Shown here: piece by piece, positions 33,061 to 40,246 of the stretch
How positions within the stretch are numbered: position 1 is the stretch's first letter
Layout: each line of letters starts with the position of its first letter
NCBI RefSeq assembly: GCF_023074055.1
Contig: NZ_JADPKR010000045.1
Location: 62,001 to 126,000, forward strand
Direction of reading: 5' to 3'
DNA from: Bradyrhizobium sp. 141
GTDB taxonomy: Bacteria; Pseudomonadota; Alphaproteobacteria; Rhizobiales; Xanthobacteraceae
DNA: 64,000 bases
Notes under the pieces: generated by a model
Databases searched by the model: none
The model's input: the letters and a program-made list of their open reading frames with translations, nothing else
Told to the model about the DNA's origin: nothing
Translations under genes and position numbers: made by a program

Positions 33061-34365
33061 ATGAACGATCGGCGGTCTCTTTTGGTGGCGGTCATGTGCC
33101 CTTCGGCCGTGCTCGCCGGCTGGCTGGCGCTTTCCCTCTCCGCCTATGCCCCTGCCCTCATCGAAAACAGCAGCGCCAATGCGGCCGCCGTCTCGCGCGC
33201 AAAGGATCTCGGCCGGCTCGACCTTGCCGACGTGCCGCGCGCCGCGACGATCGAGGACGGCATCACCTTGACCGCCGACATCGCCGCTACGGTCGCCGCG
33301 GCACCCGCCCAGACGATCACTGAAGCGCTGCCCGAGACGCCCGCCTCCGCCGTCAAGCTCGCCGCGGCCGATCCGGCGCTGATACTGCCGACGGAGGCAC
33401 CAGCCGCGCCGCAGATATCGCCTGAACCAGAGCCCGTGGTCAGCGAGGCAACGCCGGCCACGGCGCCGGAGCCCGTCAAACTGGCGTCCGCCGATCCCAC
33501 CGAGATCGTGACGACGGATGCTCTGTCCCCCGCGGCGATCGCCAGCGGCCCCGTCACGCCTGCGAGCAAGGCATCACCTCCGGCCGACACCGTCGCCGTG
33601 CTCGACGAGTGCTTCGTCATGGATGCCTGCATCGATCGCTATCTCTGGACGCTCTATCAGCGCACCGCAAAGGAGGACTCGATCAAGGTCCAGGAGCGCC
33701 GCGCCGTCACCGTCAAGCGCAAGGGCAAGACAGTCACGGTAATGCGCAGCTTCACGAAGCTGGTCGATCAGGATTTCGGCTGGAAGGATCCGAAGGCGGC
33801 CGAGCACGCCGGCATGCCAATGATGGATTATGTCATCGGCGGCATGGACAAGAGCTTCAAGCGAAAGCTGTTTCGCACGCTGCTCGCCGCGGAAGCCGCC
33901 GGCCTCTCGCCCGGAATCACCAGCGCGTTCCGCGACGACTATCGCCAGTCGATCGCGAGCGGCCTGAAGGCCGCCTCCGACCGTTCTTATCATGGCGGCA
34001 GCACGCGCGGCGGCTACGGCCACGGCATGGCGGCCGATATCGTCAGCACCCAGGGGAATAACCGCGCGCAGCGCTGGGTCTCGACCGAAATCCTGTGGAA
34101 GTGGGTCGACGCCAACGGCAAGGCGTACGGCATCGGCCGGCCCTATCTCGGCCGTGATCCGCCGCATGTCGGCCCCGTCGACGGCCAGGAGTACATCTCG
34201 CGCCGTGGCACGGGCGACGGAAAGCAAGTCGCCAGCGTGAAGTCCAAGAAGGTGGTGCGCGCCGCGGCCCATGCAAAACCACCAAAGTCCCAGGCCGCAC
34301 GCGAGCAGCGGGGTCCCGCGAAGCCGCAGAAATCGGCGCAATCGACCGGCAAGCGCGCGACCTGA
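33061..34365 (+). CDS. M15-like D-Ala-D-Ala carboxypeptidase-type protein
   Basis: A 434-residue protein with TTGGAGGCAGGGATC before ATG 33061. An N-terminal hydrophobic segment (LVAVMCPSAVLAGWLALSLS) anchors or exports it. Residues ~30-185 are Ala/Pro-rich and probably disordered. The C-terminal ~170 residues contain ITSAFRDDYRQSIASGLKAA, SYHGGSTRGGYGHGMAADIV and DPPHVGP, resembling the zinc site of peptidase M15 (His, Asp, His). It likely acts on peptidoglycan cross-links in the periplasm. The C-terminal tail is basic. Motif spacing is a little unusual, so catalysis is not certain. Confidence 0.75.
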   Translation: MNDRRSLLVAVMCPSAVLAGWLALSLSAYAPALIENSSANAAAVSRAKDLGRLDLADVPRAATIEDGITLTADIAATVAAAPAQTITEALPETPASAVKLAAADPALILPTEAPAAPQISPEPEPVVSEATPATAPEPVKLASADPTEIVTTDALSPAAIASGPVTPASKASPPADTVAVLDECFVMDACIDRYLWTLYQRTAKEDSIKVQERRAVTVKRKGKTVTVMRSFTKLVDQDFGWKDPKAAEHAGMPMMDYVIGGMDKSFKRKLFRTLLAAEAAGLSPGITSAFRDDYRQSIASGLKAASDRSYHGGSTRGGYGHGMAADIVSTQGNNRAQRWVSTEILWKWVDANGKAYGIGRPYLGRDPPHVGPVDGQEYISRRGTGDGKQVASVKSKKVVRAAAHAKPPKSQAAREQRGPAKPQKSAQSTGKRAT

Positions 34366-34370
34366 GACCG

Positions 34371-35183
34371 TTACGTCGCGCGGCCCGGCAACGGTACCAG
34401 CCGCATCTCGGCCGTGCCGGCATCCTGCGTGCGCACCAGCACCGCAAAAATCGTCTCGACCGCAAGCCGCACCGCGGCCTCGATCGCTTGGCCCTTGGCC
34501 AGATGGGCCGCGATCAGACCAGTGAGGAGATCACCGGTGCCGTAGGGGCGGATTGGCAGGCGCGGCGTCGCGAAGCGCGACAACTGGCCGTCGGCGCACA
34601 GGATCGTCTCCACCTGCCCGGCCGCCGTGTCGGTGAGTGTACAGCCGGTGGCGACGACGTCGACGCGGCCGGTTGCCCCCAGCGCCGCACACGCGACGCG
34701 CAAGCCCTGCGCATCCGCGATTGTGAGGCCTGAGAGCAGCTCTAGCTCGAACTGGTTCGGCGTCGTCAGGTTTGCTGCCGGCAGCAGCCGGTGCCGGACC
34801 ACGTCCAAAATGCCGTCGGCGACATAGACGCGGCCGTCATCGCCGATCACGGGATCACAGAGATAGACGAGCTTCGTATTCCGCGTAAGCGCCCGCTCGA
34901 CGAAATCGGCGATCACGGCGGCATTGCCCGGCGAGCCGAGATAGCCGGTCACCAGCACGGCCGCCTCGTCGACGAGCCCGCGCTCTTCCACACCCTTCAG
35001 GAGATCGGCGACGAGCTCGGTCTCCAGCACCCGACCGCGCAGGCTCGGGTAGCGCGGATGGTTGGACAGCAGCGTCGTCGGCACCGCCGCAACGTTCACG
35101 CCCTCCGCCTGCATCGCATAGGCGGCCGCGCTGTTGCCGACATGGCCGTGAACCACCTGGCTTTGAATGGAGATGACGAGCAT
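34371..35183 (-). CDS. pdxY: pyridoxal kinase
   Basis: A 270-residue ribokinase-fold enzyme that phosphorylates pyridoxal in the vitamin B6 salvage pathway. The start at 35183 gives MLVISIQSQVVHGHVGNSAA, the family's hallmark N-terminus. Other landmarks are VPTTLLSNHPRYP, DPVIGDDGRVYVA, LTTPNQFELELLSG and PYGTGDLLTGLIAAHL, whose GTGD contains the catalytic Asp and anion hole. Length is typical of PdxY. Cytoplasmic and monocistronic. The 5 bp gap to the convergent peptidase gene leaves no room for a separate terminator. Confidence 0.92.
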   Translation of the reverse strand: MLVISIQSQVVHGHVGNSAAAYAMQAEGVNVAAVPTTLLSNHPRYPSLRGRVLETELVADLLKGVEERGLVDEAAVLVTGYLGSPGNAAVIADFVERALTRNTKLVYLCDPVIGDDGRVYVADGILDVVRHRLLPAANLTTPNQFELELLSGLTIADAQGLRVACAALGATGRVDVVATGCTLTDTAAGQVETILCADGQLSRFATPRLPIRPYGTGDLLTGLIAAHLAKGQAIEAAVRLAVETIFAVLVRTQDAGTAEMRLVPLPGRAT

Positions 35184-35231
35184 GAAAGAGGTCCGTAGGG
35201 TCAATTGTCGAGCGACGCAAGCAGAGCAATC

Positions 35232-35292
35232 GTAGCCCGGATGGAGCGCAGCGTAATCCGGGAATCGTGCCGCACGCTCAAGTCCCGGATTT
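35232..35292. repeat. TAGCCCGGATGGAGCGC repeat copy
   Basis: GTAGCCCGGATGGAGCGCAG, CGTAATCCGGGAATCGTGCC, then GCACGCTCAAGTCCCGGATT; near-identical to 28449-28490. Confidence 0.7.
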
Positions 35293-35339
35293 TAAGTCTG
35301 AAAAATCATCGGCCCGCAAAGGTTGACGTCGGCAATGCC

Positions 35340-35972
35340 TCAGCGCCTTGCCAGCCTCGCAAGATAGGCGCAGAACATGTCGGCCATGGCATCGGCATAG
35401 GCCGCCATCTCGGCCTCGCTCCGCGTCTCTTCCGAAAAATTCTTGCCGACTTCGCTCAACGTCACCTTGATCAGCTCGCCCGCAAGCGCGCGTGTCGCAT
35501 CCGAGGCCTTGGGCAGCGCTTCCCGCATGAACGTCGCGACAATCCCCTCACCGGCCGCCCGCGCGTCGTGCGCCTCGGGCGCGTCGCGATAGAGCGGTGC
35601 GGCATCGCTAAGCGCGACGCGGATTGCAGCCTCCTCGCACTCGGAGCGGATGAAGGCATGGACCAGCGCGCGTAGTCGCGTCGGCGGCGGCTTCGCCCGG
35701 TCGGCAAGGATGCCGCGCAGCAGCTCGCTGGTGCGCCGCCACTCGTCGCTCTGCAGACGGAACAGGATCGCGGCCTTGTTCGGAAAATATTGATAGAGCG
35801 ACCCGACGCTCACTCCGGCCCGCTCCGCCACCCGCGCCGTGGTGAAACGCTGCGCGCCCTCCCTCGCCAGGACCTGAACAGCGGCATCGAGAATGGCCGT
35901 TACCAGGCCGGTGGAGCGGGCCTGTTGCGGCTGTTTTCGTGAGGAAACTGAATGGCTTCGACGGTTGGCCAT
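35340..35972 (-). CDS. TetR/AcrR family regulator
   Basis: A 210-residue regulator. The helix-turn-helix lies in ILDAAVQVLAREGAQRFTTA and RVAERAGVSVGSLYQYFPNK, the classic TetR_N pattern. The ligand-binding C-terminal domain (~80-205) is helical and not assignable. ATG 35972 gives MANRRSHSV. It is divergent from a methyltransferase gene 96 bp away, with a small palindrome in between, so it probably represses that gene and itself. The ligand is unknown. Confidence 0.85.
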   Translation of the reverse strand: MANRRSHSVSSRKQPQQARSTGLVTAILDAAVQVLAREGAQRFTTARVAERAGVSVGSLYQYFPNKAAILFRLQSDEWRRTSELLRGILADRAKPPPTRLRALVHAFIRSECEEAAIRVALSDAAPLYRDAPEAHDARAAGEGIVATFMREALPKASDATRALAGELIKVTLSEVGKNFSEETRSEAEMAAYADAMADMFCAYLARLARR

Positions 35973-36002
35973 GGCCCACTCTGGCAATGCGAATAGGAAA
36001 CG

Positions 36003-36017
36003 CGACGATTTAGTCGT
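36003..36017. promoter_or_regulatory. small palindrome in TetR/methyltransferase intergenic region
   Basis: CGACGATTTAGTCGT: CGAC (36003-36006) pairs with GTCG (36013-36016). It lies midway between the two divergent starts; a possible TetR operator, weak evidence. Confidence 0.3.
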
Positions 36018-36068
36018 ATTTCACTCGGCACGCAAGCATGCGTTCTTCGCCAACTCTGGAGACCTCGA

Positions 36069-36734
36069 ATGACCGTCCCAACCATCACGTCGCTTGCGCC
36101 GCTATTGGATCGCCTGTTCGACGAAGCCGAGGCTGCAACCGGCGCAACGCGAGCCGCCGTCGCCGATTTGTCCGACGCAGACCGGGCGCGGCTGATGCGG
36201 AGCAAGACCGATTACCGGGAGCTCTACGGACGCCTGAAGGATGCTCCGCTCGCAGTCTCGCGCGAGACGGGGACGCTGCTCTACATGCTGGCACGCAGCT
36301 CTGGCGCCCGGACGATCGTCGAGTTCGGCACCTCGTTCGGCATCTCGACGCTGCACCTTGCCGCAGGCTTGCGTGACAATGGCGGCGGCCGCCTCATCAC
36401 CAGCGAGTTCGAGCCCTCCAAGGCGGCGCGGGCGCGGCAGAACCTCATCGCCGGCGGCTTGATCGACCTCGTCGAAATCCGCGAAGGCGATGCGCTGAAG
36501 ACGCTTCAAGCCGATCTGCCTGATACGATCGATCTCGTGCTGCTCGACGGCGCCAAAGCGCTCTACCCGGAGATCCTCGATCTGCTCAAGAGCCATCTCG
36601 GGCCGGGCGCGATCATCGTCGCCGACAATGCCGACGACAGCCCGGACTATCTGGCGCGCGTTCGCAGGCCTGGAAGCAGCTACATGTCGACGCCCTTCGC
36701 CGAAGACGTCGAACTTTCCGTGCGGATCGACTGA
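36069..36734 (+). CDS. O-methyltransferase-like SAM-dependent methyltransferase
   Basis: A 221-residue protein. The layout fits family-3 O-methyltransferases: helical N-terminus, then TGTLLYMLARSSGARTIVEF-GTSFGISTLHLAA as motif I, GRLITSEFEPSKAARARQNL (acidic ribose contact), VEIREGDALKTL, and IDLVLLDGAKALYPEILDL, with IVADNADDSPDYLA near the metal-binding position. The substrate is likely a catechol-like or other small molecule. It is divergent from a TetR regulator which probably controls it. A GC-rich hairpin (36761-36790) follows the stop. Confidence 0.8.
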   Translation: MTVPTITSLAPLLDRLFDEAEAATGATRAAVADLSDADRARLMRSKTDYRELYGRLKDAPLAVSRETGTLLYMLARSSGARTIVEFGTSFGISTLHLAAGLRDNGGGRLITSEFEPSKAARARQNLIAGGLIDLVEIREGDALKTLQADLPDTIDLVLLDGAKALYPEILDLLKSHLGPGAIIVADNADDSPDYLARVRRPGSSYMSTPFAEDVELSVRID

Positions 36735-36760
36735 CGCCGGTCGAACCACGACATCCTAAG

Positions 36761-36790
36761 AGCCGCTGCGCGATTCATCACGCGGCGGCT
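36761..36790 (+). terminator. hairpin after methyltransferase gene
   Basis: AGCCGCTGCG (36761-36770) pairs with CGCGGCGGCT (36781-36790), one G-U pair, 10-nt loop. There is no T tract, so termination is uncertain. Confidence 0.35.
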
Positions 36791-36875
36791 TCATGCCCTG
36801 TTCCGCCAACGTCGCAGGCCCGTCACTCACATGTGATACCTGCTGCCGGCCAAAGCCAAGTGCCACATGCTAAAC

Positions 36876-36889
36876 ATACCGCACGGTAT
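36876..36889. promoter_or_regulatory. TetR-type operator upstream of SMR pump
   Basis: ATACCGCACGGTAT: perfect 6 bp arms ATACCG/CGGTAT around CA, 23 bp upstream of the SMR start, where it would cover the promoter. Perfect short palindromes of this sort are typical TetR-family operators; the regulator is encoded in the same operon. Confidence 0.6.
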
Positions 36890-36912
36890 CTTTCTTTCGC
36901 CCTAGGCTGACC

Positions 36913-37257
36913 ATGACCTCCGCCTTCAATGCCTACGCAGCGCTTGCCCTCGCCATCGTTTTCGAGGTCACGGCATCGGCCTTCCTGCAGCAATCCGCGC
37001 AGTTCACCCGCCCGTGGCCGACGCTGGCCATGGTGCTGTTCTATGTCGCCTCGTTCTACGCGCTGTCGGTCGCGATCCGCGTCATTCCCTTGAGCATCGC
37101 TTATGCGATCTGGGGCGGGGTCGGCATCATCCTGACCGCCACCGTCTCCTTCGTGCTGTTCCGCCAGATGCTGGACGCCGCGGCGTTCGTCGGCATCGCG
37201 CTGATCGTATCAGGGGTCGTGGTCATCAACCTGTTCTCGCAGACCACGGCGCATTGA
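36913..37257 (+). CDS. small multidrug resistance (SMR) efflux protein
   Basis: A 114-residue four-helix inner membrane protein of the EmrE/QacE type. Glu18 (ALAIVFEVTASAFLQQS) is the conserved proton/drug-binding carboxylate. IPLSIAYAIWGGVGIILTAT is the signature helix 3 region. It should exchange protons for cationic toxic compounds as a dimer. The stop overlaps the start of the downstream TetR gene (TGATG), so both form one operon, likely autorepressed through the palindrome at 36876-36889. Confidence 0.9.
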   Translation: MTSAFNAYAALALAIVFEVTASAFLQQSAQFTRPWPTLAMVLFYVASFYALSVAIRVIPLSIAYAIWGGVGIILTATVSFVLFRQMLDAAAFVGIALIVSGVVVINLFSQTTAH

Positions 37258-37826
37258 TGCCGGAAAACCGCTACACCCGCGCCAAGCAGCCCGAGCAGGT
37301 CCGGCGCGCCCTGCTCGACCAGGCCGCGGCAATCGCCATGGACCATGGCGTCGCCGGTGTCACGGTGCAGGCGGTCGCGGCGGCGGCCGGTGTCACCAAG
37401 GGCGGGCTGTTTCACCATTTCGGCAGCAAGCAGGCACTGATCGAGGGACTGTTTGCCGACCTCCTCGCCCGCGTCGATGCCGAGATTGACGCCGCAGTTG
37501 AAGCCGATCCGAAGCAACGCGGCAGCTTCACGCGGGCGTATGTGAATGCGGTGTTCACCGGCAAGGCGTTTGGCTTTGCGACCCCATGGGCGGCATTGAG
37601 CATGGTCGTCGTCACCGATCCGCCGCTGCGCCGGCTCTGGAACGACTGGATCAAGGCGCGCCTGAAGCGTCATCGCACGACCGACGGCGCGCCCGATCTG
37701 CAAATGGTGCGCCTGGCCGCCGACGGCGCCTGGCTCTCCTATGTCACGACGGGACAGACGCGCATGAGCGCCGAGCTACGCACCGTGCACGCACGGCTTC
37801 TCGCGCAGACCTATCGACGCGGATAG
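37257..37826 (+). CDS. TetR family regulator of the SMR pump
   Basis: A 189-residue repressor. It starts at ATG 37257, sharing its A with the SMR stop. The N-terminal helix-turn-helix is RRALLDQAAAIAMDHGVAGV then TVQAVAAAAGVTKGGLFHHF, followed by GSKQALIEGLF. The C-terminal half with FATPWAALSMVVVTDPPLRR and LRLADGAWLS-like helices matches the TetR_C domain of drug-pump repressors. Translationally coupled with the pump, it probably senses the pump's substrates. Confidence 0.87.
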   Translation: MPENRYTRAKQPEQVRRALLDQAAAIAMDHGVAGVTVQAVAAAAGVTKGGLFHHFGSKQALIEGLFADLLARVDAEIDAAVEADPKQRGSFTRAYVNAVFTGKAFGFATPWAALSMVVVTDPPLRRLWNDWIKARLKRHRTTDGAPDLQMVRLAADGAWLSYVTTGQTRMSAELRTVHARLLAQTYRRG

Positions 37827-37841
37827 CAGGAACCGGGCAGC

Positions 37842-38165
37842 CTACTGGCTCTGCACCGGCTTGGACGGACGCGGCGCGGATCGCGCGGGCTTCTTGGCGG
37901 ACTTGGCCGCGGCGCGCGGCGGCGGCTCGTCAACCGATTCCAGATAGGCGGCAAGCATTTTGGCCGAGTCCGAGCTGGTCGCGTAATGGTCCTTCAGAAA
38001 CCAGGACAACGTCAGGCTGAAGCGACCCTTGGCAAGGCCGCGCGGACTGCGATGGCAGGTCGCACAGCCGTCAGCGAAGAGCTTGGCGGGCGACTTGCCG
38101 GCGTCGAGATTTTGCGCGGCTGCAACCGTCGCCGTCAGAACCATGGCGGCGGCTGCAAAAGTCAT
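37842..38165 (-). CDS. small cytochrome c family protein
   Basis: A 107-residue exported protein. The signal peptide MTFAAAAMVLTATVAAAQNL is followed by a single heme attachment motif DGCATCHRSP (CxxCH). Downstream sequence FSLTLSWFLKDHYATSSDSA and MLAAYLESVDEPPP lacks an obvious distal Met ligand, so ligation may be unusual (His/His possible). The tail is Lys/Pro-rich. It is a putative periplasmic electron carrier. No partner oxidoreductase is adjacent. Confidence 0.7.
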   Translation of the reverse strand: MTFAAAAMVLTATVAAAQNLDAGKSPAKLFADGCATCHRSPRGLAKGRFSLTLSWFLKDHYATSSDSAKMLAAYLESVDEPPPRAAAKSAKKPARSAPRPSKPVQSQ

Positions 38166-38236
38166 CACGGGCACGATCCGGCCGCACCCCGGTCGAAACA
38201 GCGATCTCAAATGTCGTCCCCTCGCCCCGTCCGCGG

Positions 38237-38443
38237 TCACGCCGCCGACAGCTGATCGAATTCGGGCGGTGCGTAGGCCTTGCCGTCCTGATCGGTGATG
38301 ACAACCCGCCACCCCTCGCTCGCCCACACCTTCGCCTTCGCCACGATGAGCAGCCGGCTCTCGCGAGCGAAACTGTACTTCTCGTTGTCGCGTTCTGCGA
38401 CCATTTTGTAGGCCAATTCGCATCCCCTTGCGTCGCCCTGCAC
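38237..38443 (-). CDS. conserved hypothetical small protein
   Basis: A 68-residue soluble protein. GTG 38443 is preferred because GAGGAGG stands 6 bp upstream; an internal ATG at 38404 would lack such a site. The sequence contains LAYKMVAERDNEKYSFARES, RLLIVAKAKVWASEGWRVVI and TDQDGKAYAPPEFDQL. The charged beginning and WxVVITDxxGK pattern suggest a compact alpha/beta fold. The type recurs in Bradyrhizobium. Function unknown. Confidence 0.65.
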   Translation of the reverse strand: MQGDARGCELAYKMVAERDNEKYSFARESRLLIVAKAKVWASEGWRVVITDQDGKAYAPPEFDQLSAA

Positions 38444-38681
38444 CCGGCCTCCTCGTGGCAGCGGGCTTTGGCGGCAATTCGCCGGGAGCGTGGCAATTTG
38501 ATGCCATCCGCAAAGCATAGCGCTGGCGGCCAGCAACGGCGTGCCCACGGGAATGCACTTCCATCCGTCGCAGGCTTGCCCCGCCTGCGACGGCACGGGC
38601 CGTCTTGATGTCGTGCTGGATCGTCGCCCGGGGCGGCCAGTCACTCGGCAACGGAACCGATCGTCCCTGCCCGGAGCTCCG

Positions 38682-38960
38682 CTAGTGCACGCGGATGATG
38701 TGGGGGCGACCGAGATCAATCAGCCCCTGCACCGCCGAGAGGCGATCGTCGAGGGCTGCGATGGTGAGCAGCAGGTTGTTGCGGCGCTCGTCGAGCATAC
38801 CCATCTCGGCGCCGGTGAGCTTTATGCTCGTCCGTTCCTTTTGAATCCCTTTGAGGGATTCGCGTAATCCGGCAATCAGGCCGGTCAGCTGTTTGGCCTC
38901 TTTCGTCATCGAACGCTTCGCGACATTTTGGCGGCGCGACTCCGCCTGGCTCTGTCTCAT
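38682..38960 (-). CDS. hypothetical coiled-coil protein
   Basis: A 92-residue protein with CGGGAGGATGAC before ATG 38960. A basic N-terminus (MRQSQAESRRQNVAKRSMTK) precedes an almost continuous helix with heptad character (LIAGLRESLKGIQKERTSIK and LDERRNNLLLTIAALDDRLS). It is cytoplasmic. No known family. The ribosome site and codon use support it. Confidence 0.6.
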   Translation of the reverse strand: MRQSQAESRRQNVAKRSMTKEAKQLTGLIAGLRESLKGIQKERTSIKLTGAEMGMLDERRNNLLLTIAALDDRLSAVQGLIDLGRPHIIRVH

Positions 38961-39083
38961 GTCATCCTCCCGTGCCCCGCTGCCCCGAGTGGATACTTAC
39001 AGCTTTGGGTAGACATGTTACGATCGATAAAATCTGCCCGCGAAAAACCGAATTAAATTGTCGCGACCTCGAGAAGGCAAAGA

Positions 39084-39109
39084 AAAGCCCGGCACGAGGG
39101 CCGGGCTTT
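39084..39109 (-). terminator. rho-independent terminator of the SH3-domain gene
   Basis: AAAGCCCGG (39084-39092) and CCGGGCTTT (39101-39109) form a 9 bp stem. On the minus strand it is followed by TCTTTGCC. It lies 11 bp after the stop of the gene at 39120. Confidence 0.65.
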
Positions 39110-39119
39110 CCGGGCTACG

Positions 39120-40091
39120 CTAGTGCTTCTGATGGCCGCCGCCGGGGCCGCCGGCCGGTGCACCGCCGCCACGGGGCGCGGCGTTGATGTGGGGAGCGCC
39201 GCCGCCGGGGTGCGGCATTGCAGGTGCCGCCGCGCGCGGCGCCGGCATCTGGGCCCGGGCATTCATCGGCGAACCGTGGCTGACATTCGGCTGAGCGACG
39301 TGGGGCATCGCAGGTCGAGCCGCAGGCGCGGCCGACACGCGAGGCGCTTCATGTGCACGCGTCATCGGCTGCGCGCGCACGGCGGCGCGGCTCGCAGCAT
39401 GGTCGTGCATCATGCGCCCTTGCGCCTCGCGCGGGCTACGGGTCTGCACGGCAGTGCGCTCATTCGCGATGCGCTCGCTGCGTCCGGCGCGAGTCCGGTC
39501 GGCCGTAATCGCAGCATCGCGCTTGGTGATAGCAGCGTCCGGCCGCGCCGTCGTGGCATCACGTCCGGAGATCGCCGCCCCACCCTTGCCGCGCACGCCG
39601 CTGCGTTCGAGTGCTATCGCCGCGTCGCGCGTTGCCGCGCGACCGATCCGGGCCGCGCGCGGATCAATCGTCATCCGCGTCGCGACGCTCTGATGCGAGC
39701 TCCAGTAATTATTCCAATAGGCGTGGCGGCGATACCAGGAACGTCCGCCATAGTGGCTCGACCAGTAAGACGTCAGCACGAAGGGGACGACAGGAACGTC
39801 AATCACATCGACATAGTCGGGGAGATAGACGTAGTGGTTGCGATAGAGATATTGGAGATATTGCGACGATACCCAGCCGCGATCGTCTGAGAAGCTGACG
39901 TCGCACCAGGCATTGCCGCGCAGGCAGCCATGGATGTTGACGCGGGCGCCCTCGGGGATGCGATCGACCAGCGGAAAACCCGTACCCGGCCCGGCGCGCA
40001 AGCCGGTCGAGACGGTGACGATGCCCGGCGCGGCCAATGCGGCTGTTGGCGCGAGCAGCAATGCGGCAAGTAAAACGCTCTTCAATTTCAT
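39120..40091 (-). CDS. secreted SH3b-domain protein with low-complexity tail
   Basis: A 323-residue protein with GAGGAGGAGCACGCC before ATG 40091. A signal peptide (MKLKSVLLAALLLAPTAALA) is followed by a bacterial SH3 domain (TVSTGLRAGPGTGFPLVDRI, PEGARVNIHGCLRGNAWCDV, SFSDDRGWVSSQYL; the two Cys may be disulphide-bonded). Next is an aromatic segment (HYGGRSWYRRHAYWNNYW), then a long Ala/Arg/Pro/His-rich tail ending GGPGGGHQKH. SH3b domains often bind cell-wall peptides. Periplasmic or surface scaffold; exact role unknown. Confidence 0.8.
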   Translation of the reverse strand: MKLKSVLLAALLLAPTAALAAPGIVTVSTGLRAGPGTGFPLVDRIPEGARVNIHGCLRGNAWCDVSFSDDRGWVSSQYLQYLYRNHYVYLPDYVDVIDVPVVPFVLTSYWSSHYGGRSWYRRHAYWNNYWSSHQSVATRMTIDPRAARIGRAATRDAAIALERSGVRGKGGAAISGRDATTARPDAAITKRDAAITADRTRAGRSERIANERTAVQTRSPREAQGRMMHDHAASRAAVRAQPMTRAHEAPRVSAAPAARPAMPHVAQPNVSHGSPMNARAQMPAPRAAAPAMPHPGGGAPHINAAPRGGGAPAGGPGGGHQKH

Positions 40092-40246
40092 GGCGTGCTC
40101 CTCCTCTTTCGAGTCGGAACGCGCAAGCAGAACGGGCGTTCCGAGCGCGAAGGTCTCATCGGTCGAAAGAATGAAACGCACGCTGCGCCCGGTTCAATAT
40201 TCATTCGCCGTTCATCGGCACAGCACGCAAAGGCGCCGCCGGATCG

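Noticed and set aside
38541..38867. Plus-strand frame with a CPACDGTG motif resembling a DnaJ zinc finger
   Set aside because: Only one half motif is present, the second half lies antisense to a better-supported coiled-coil gene, and there is no ribosome site.
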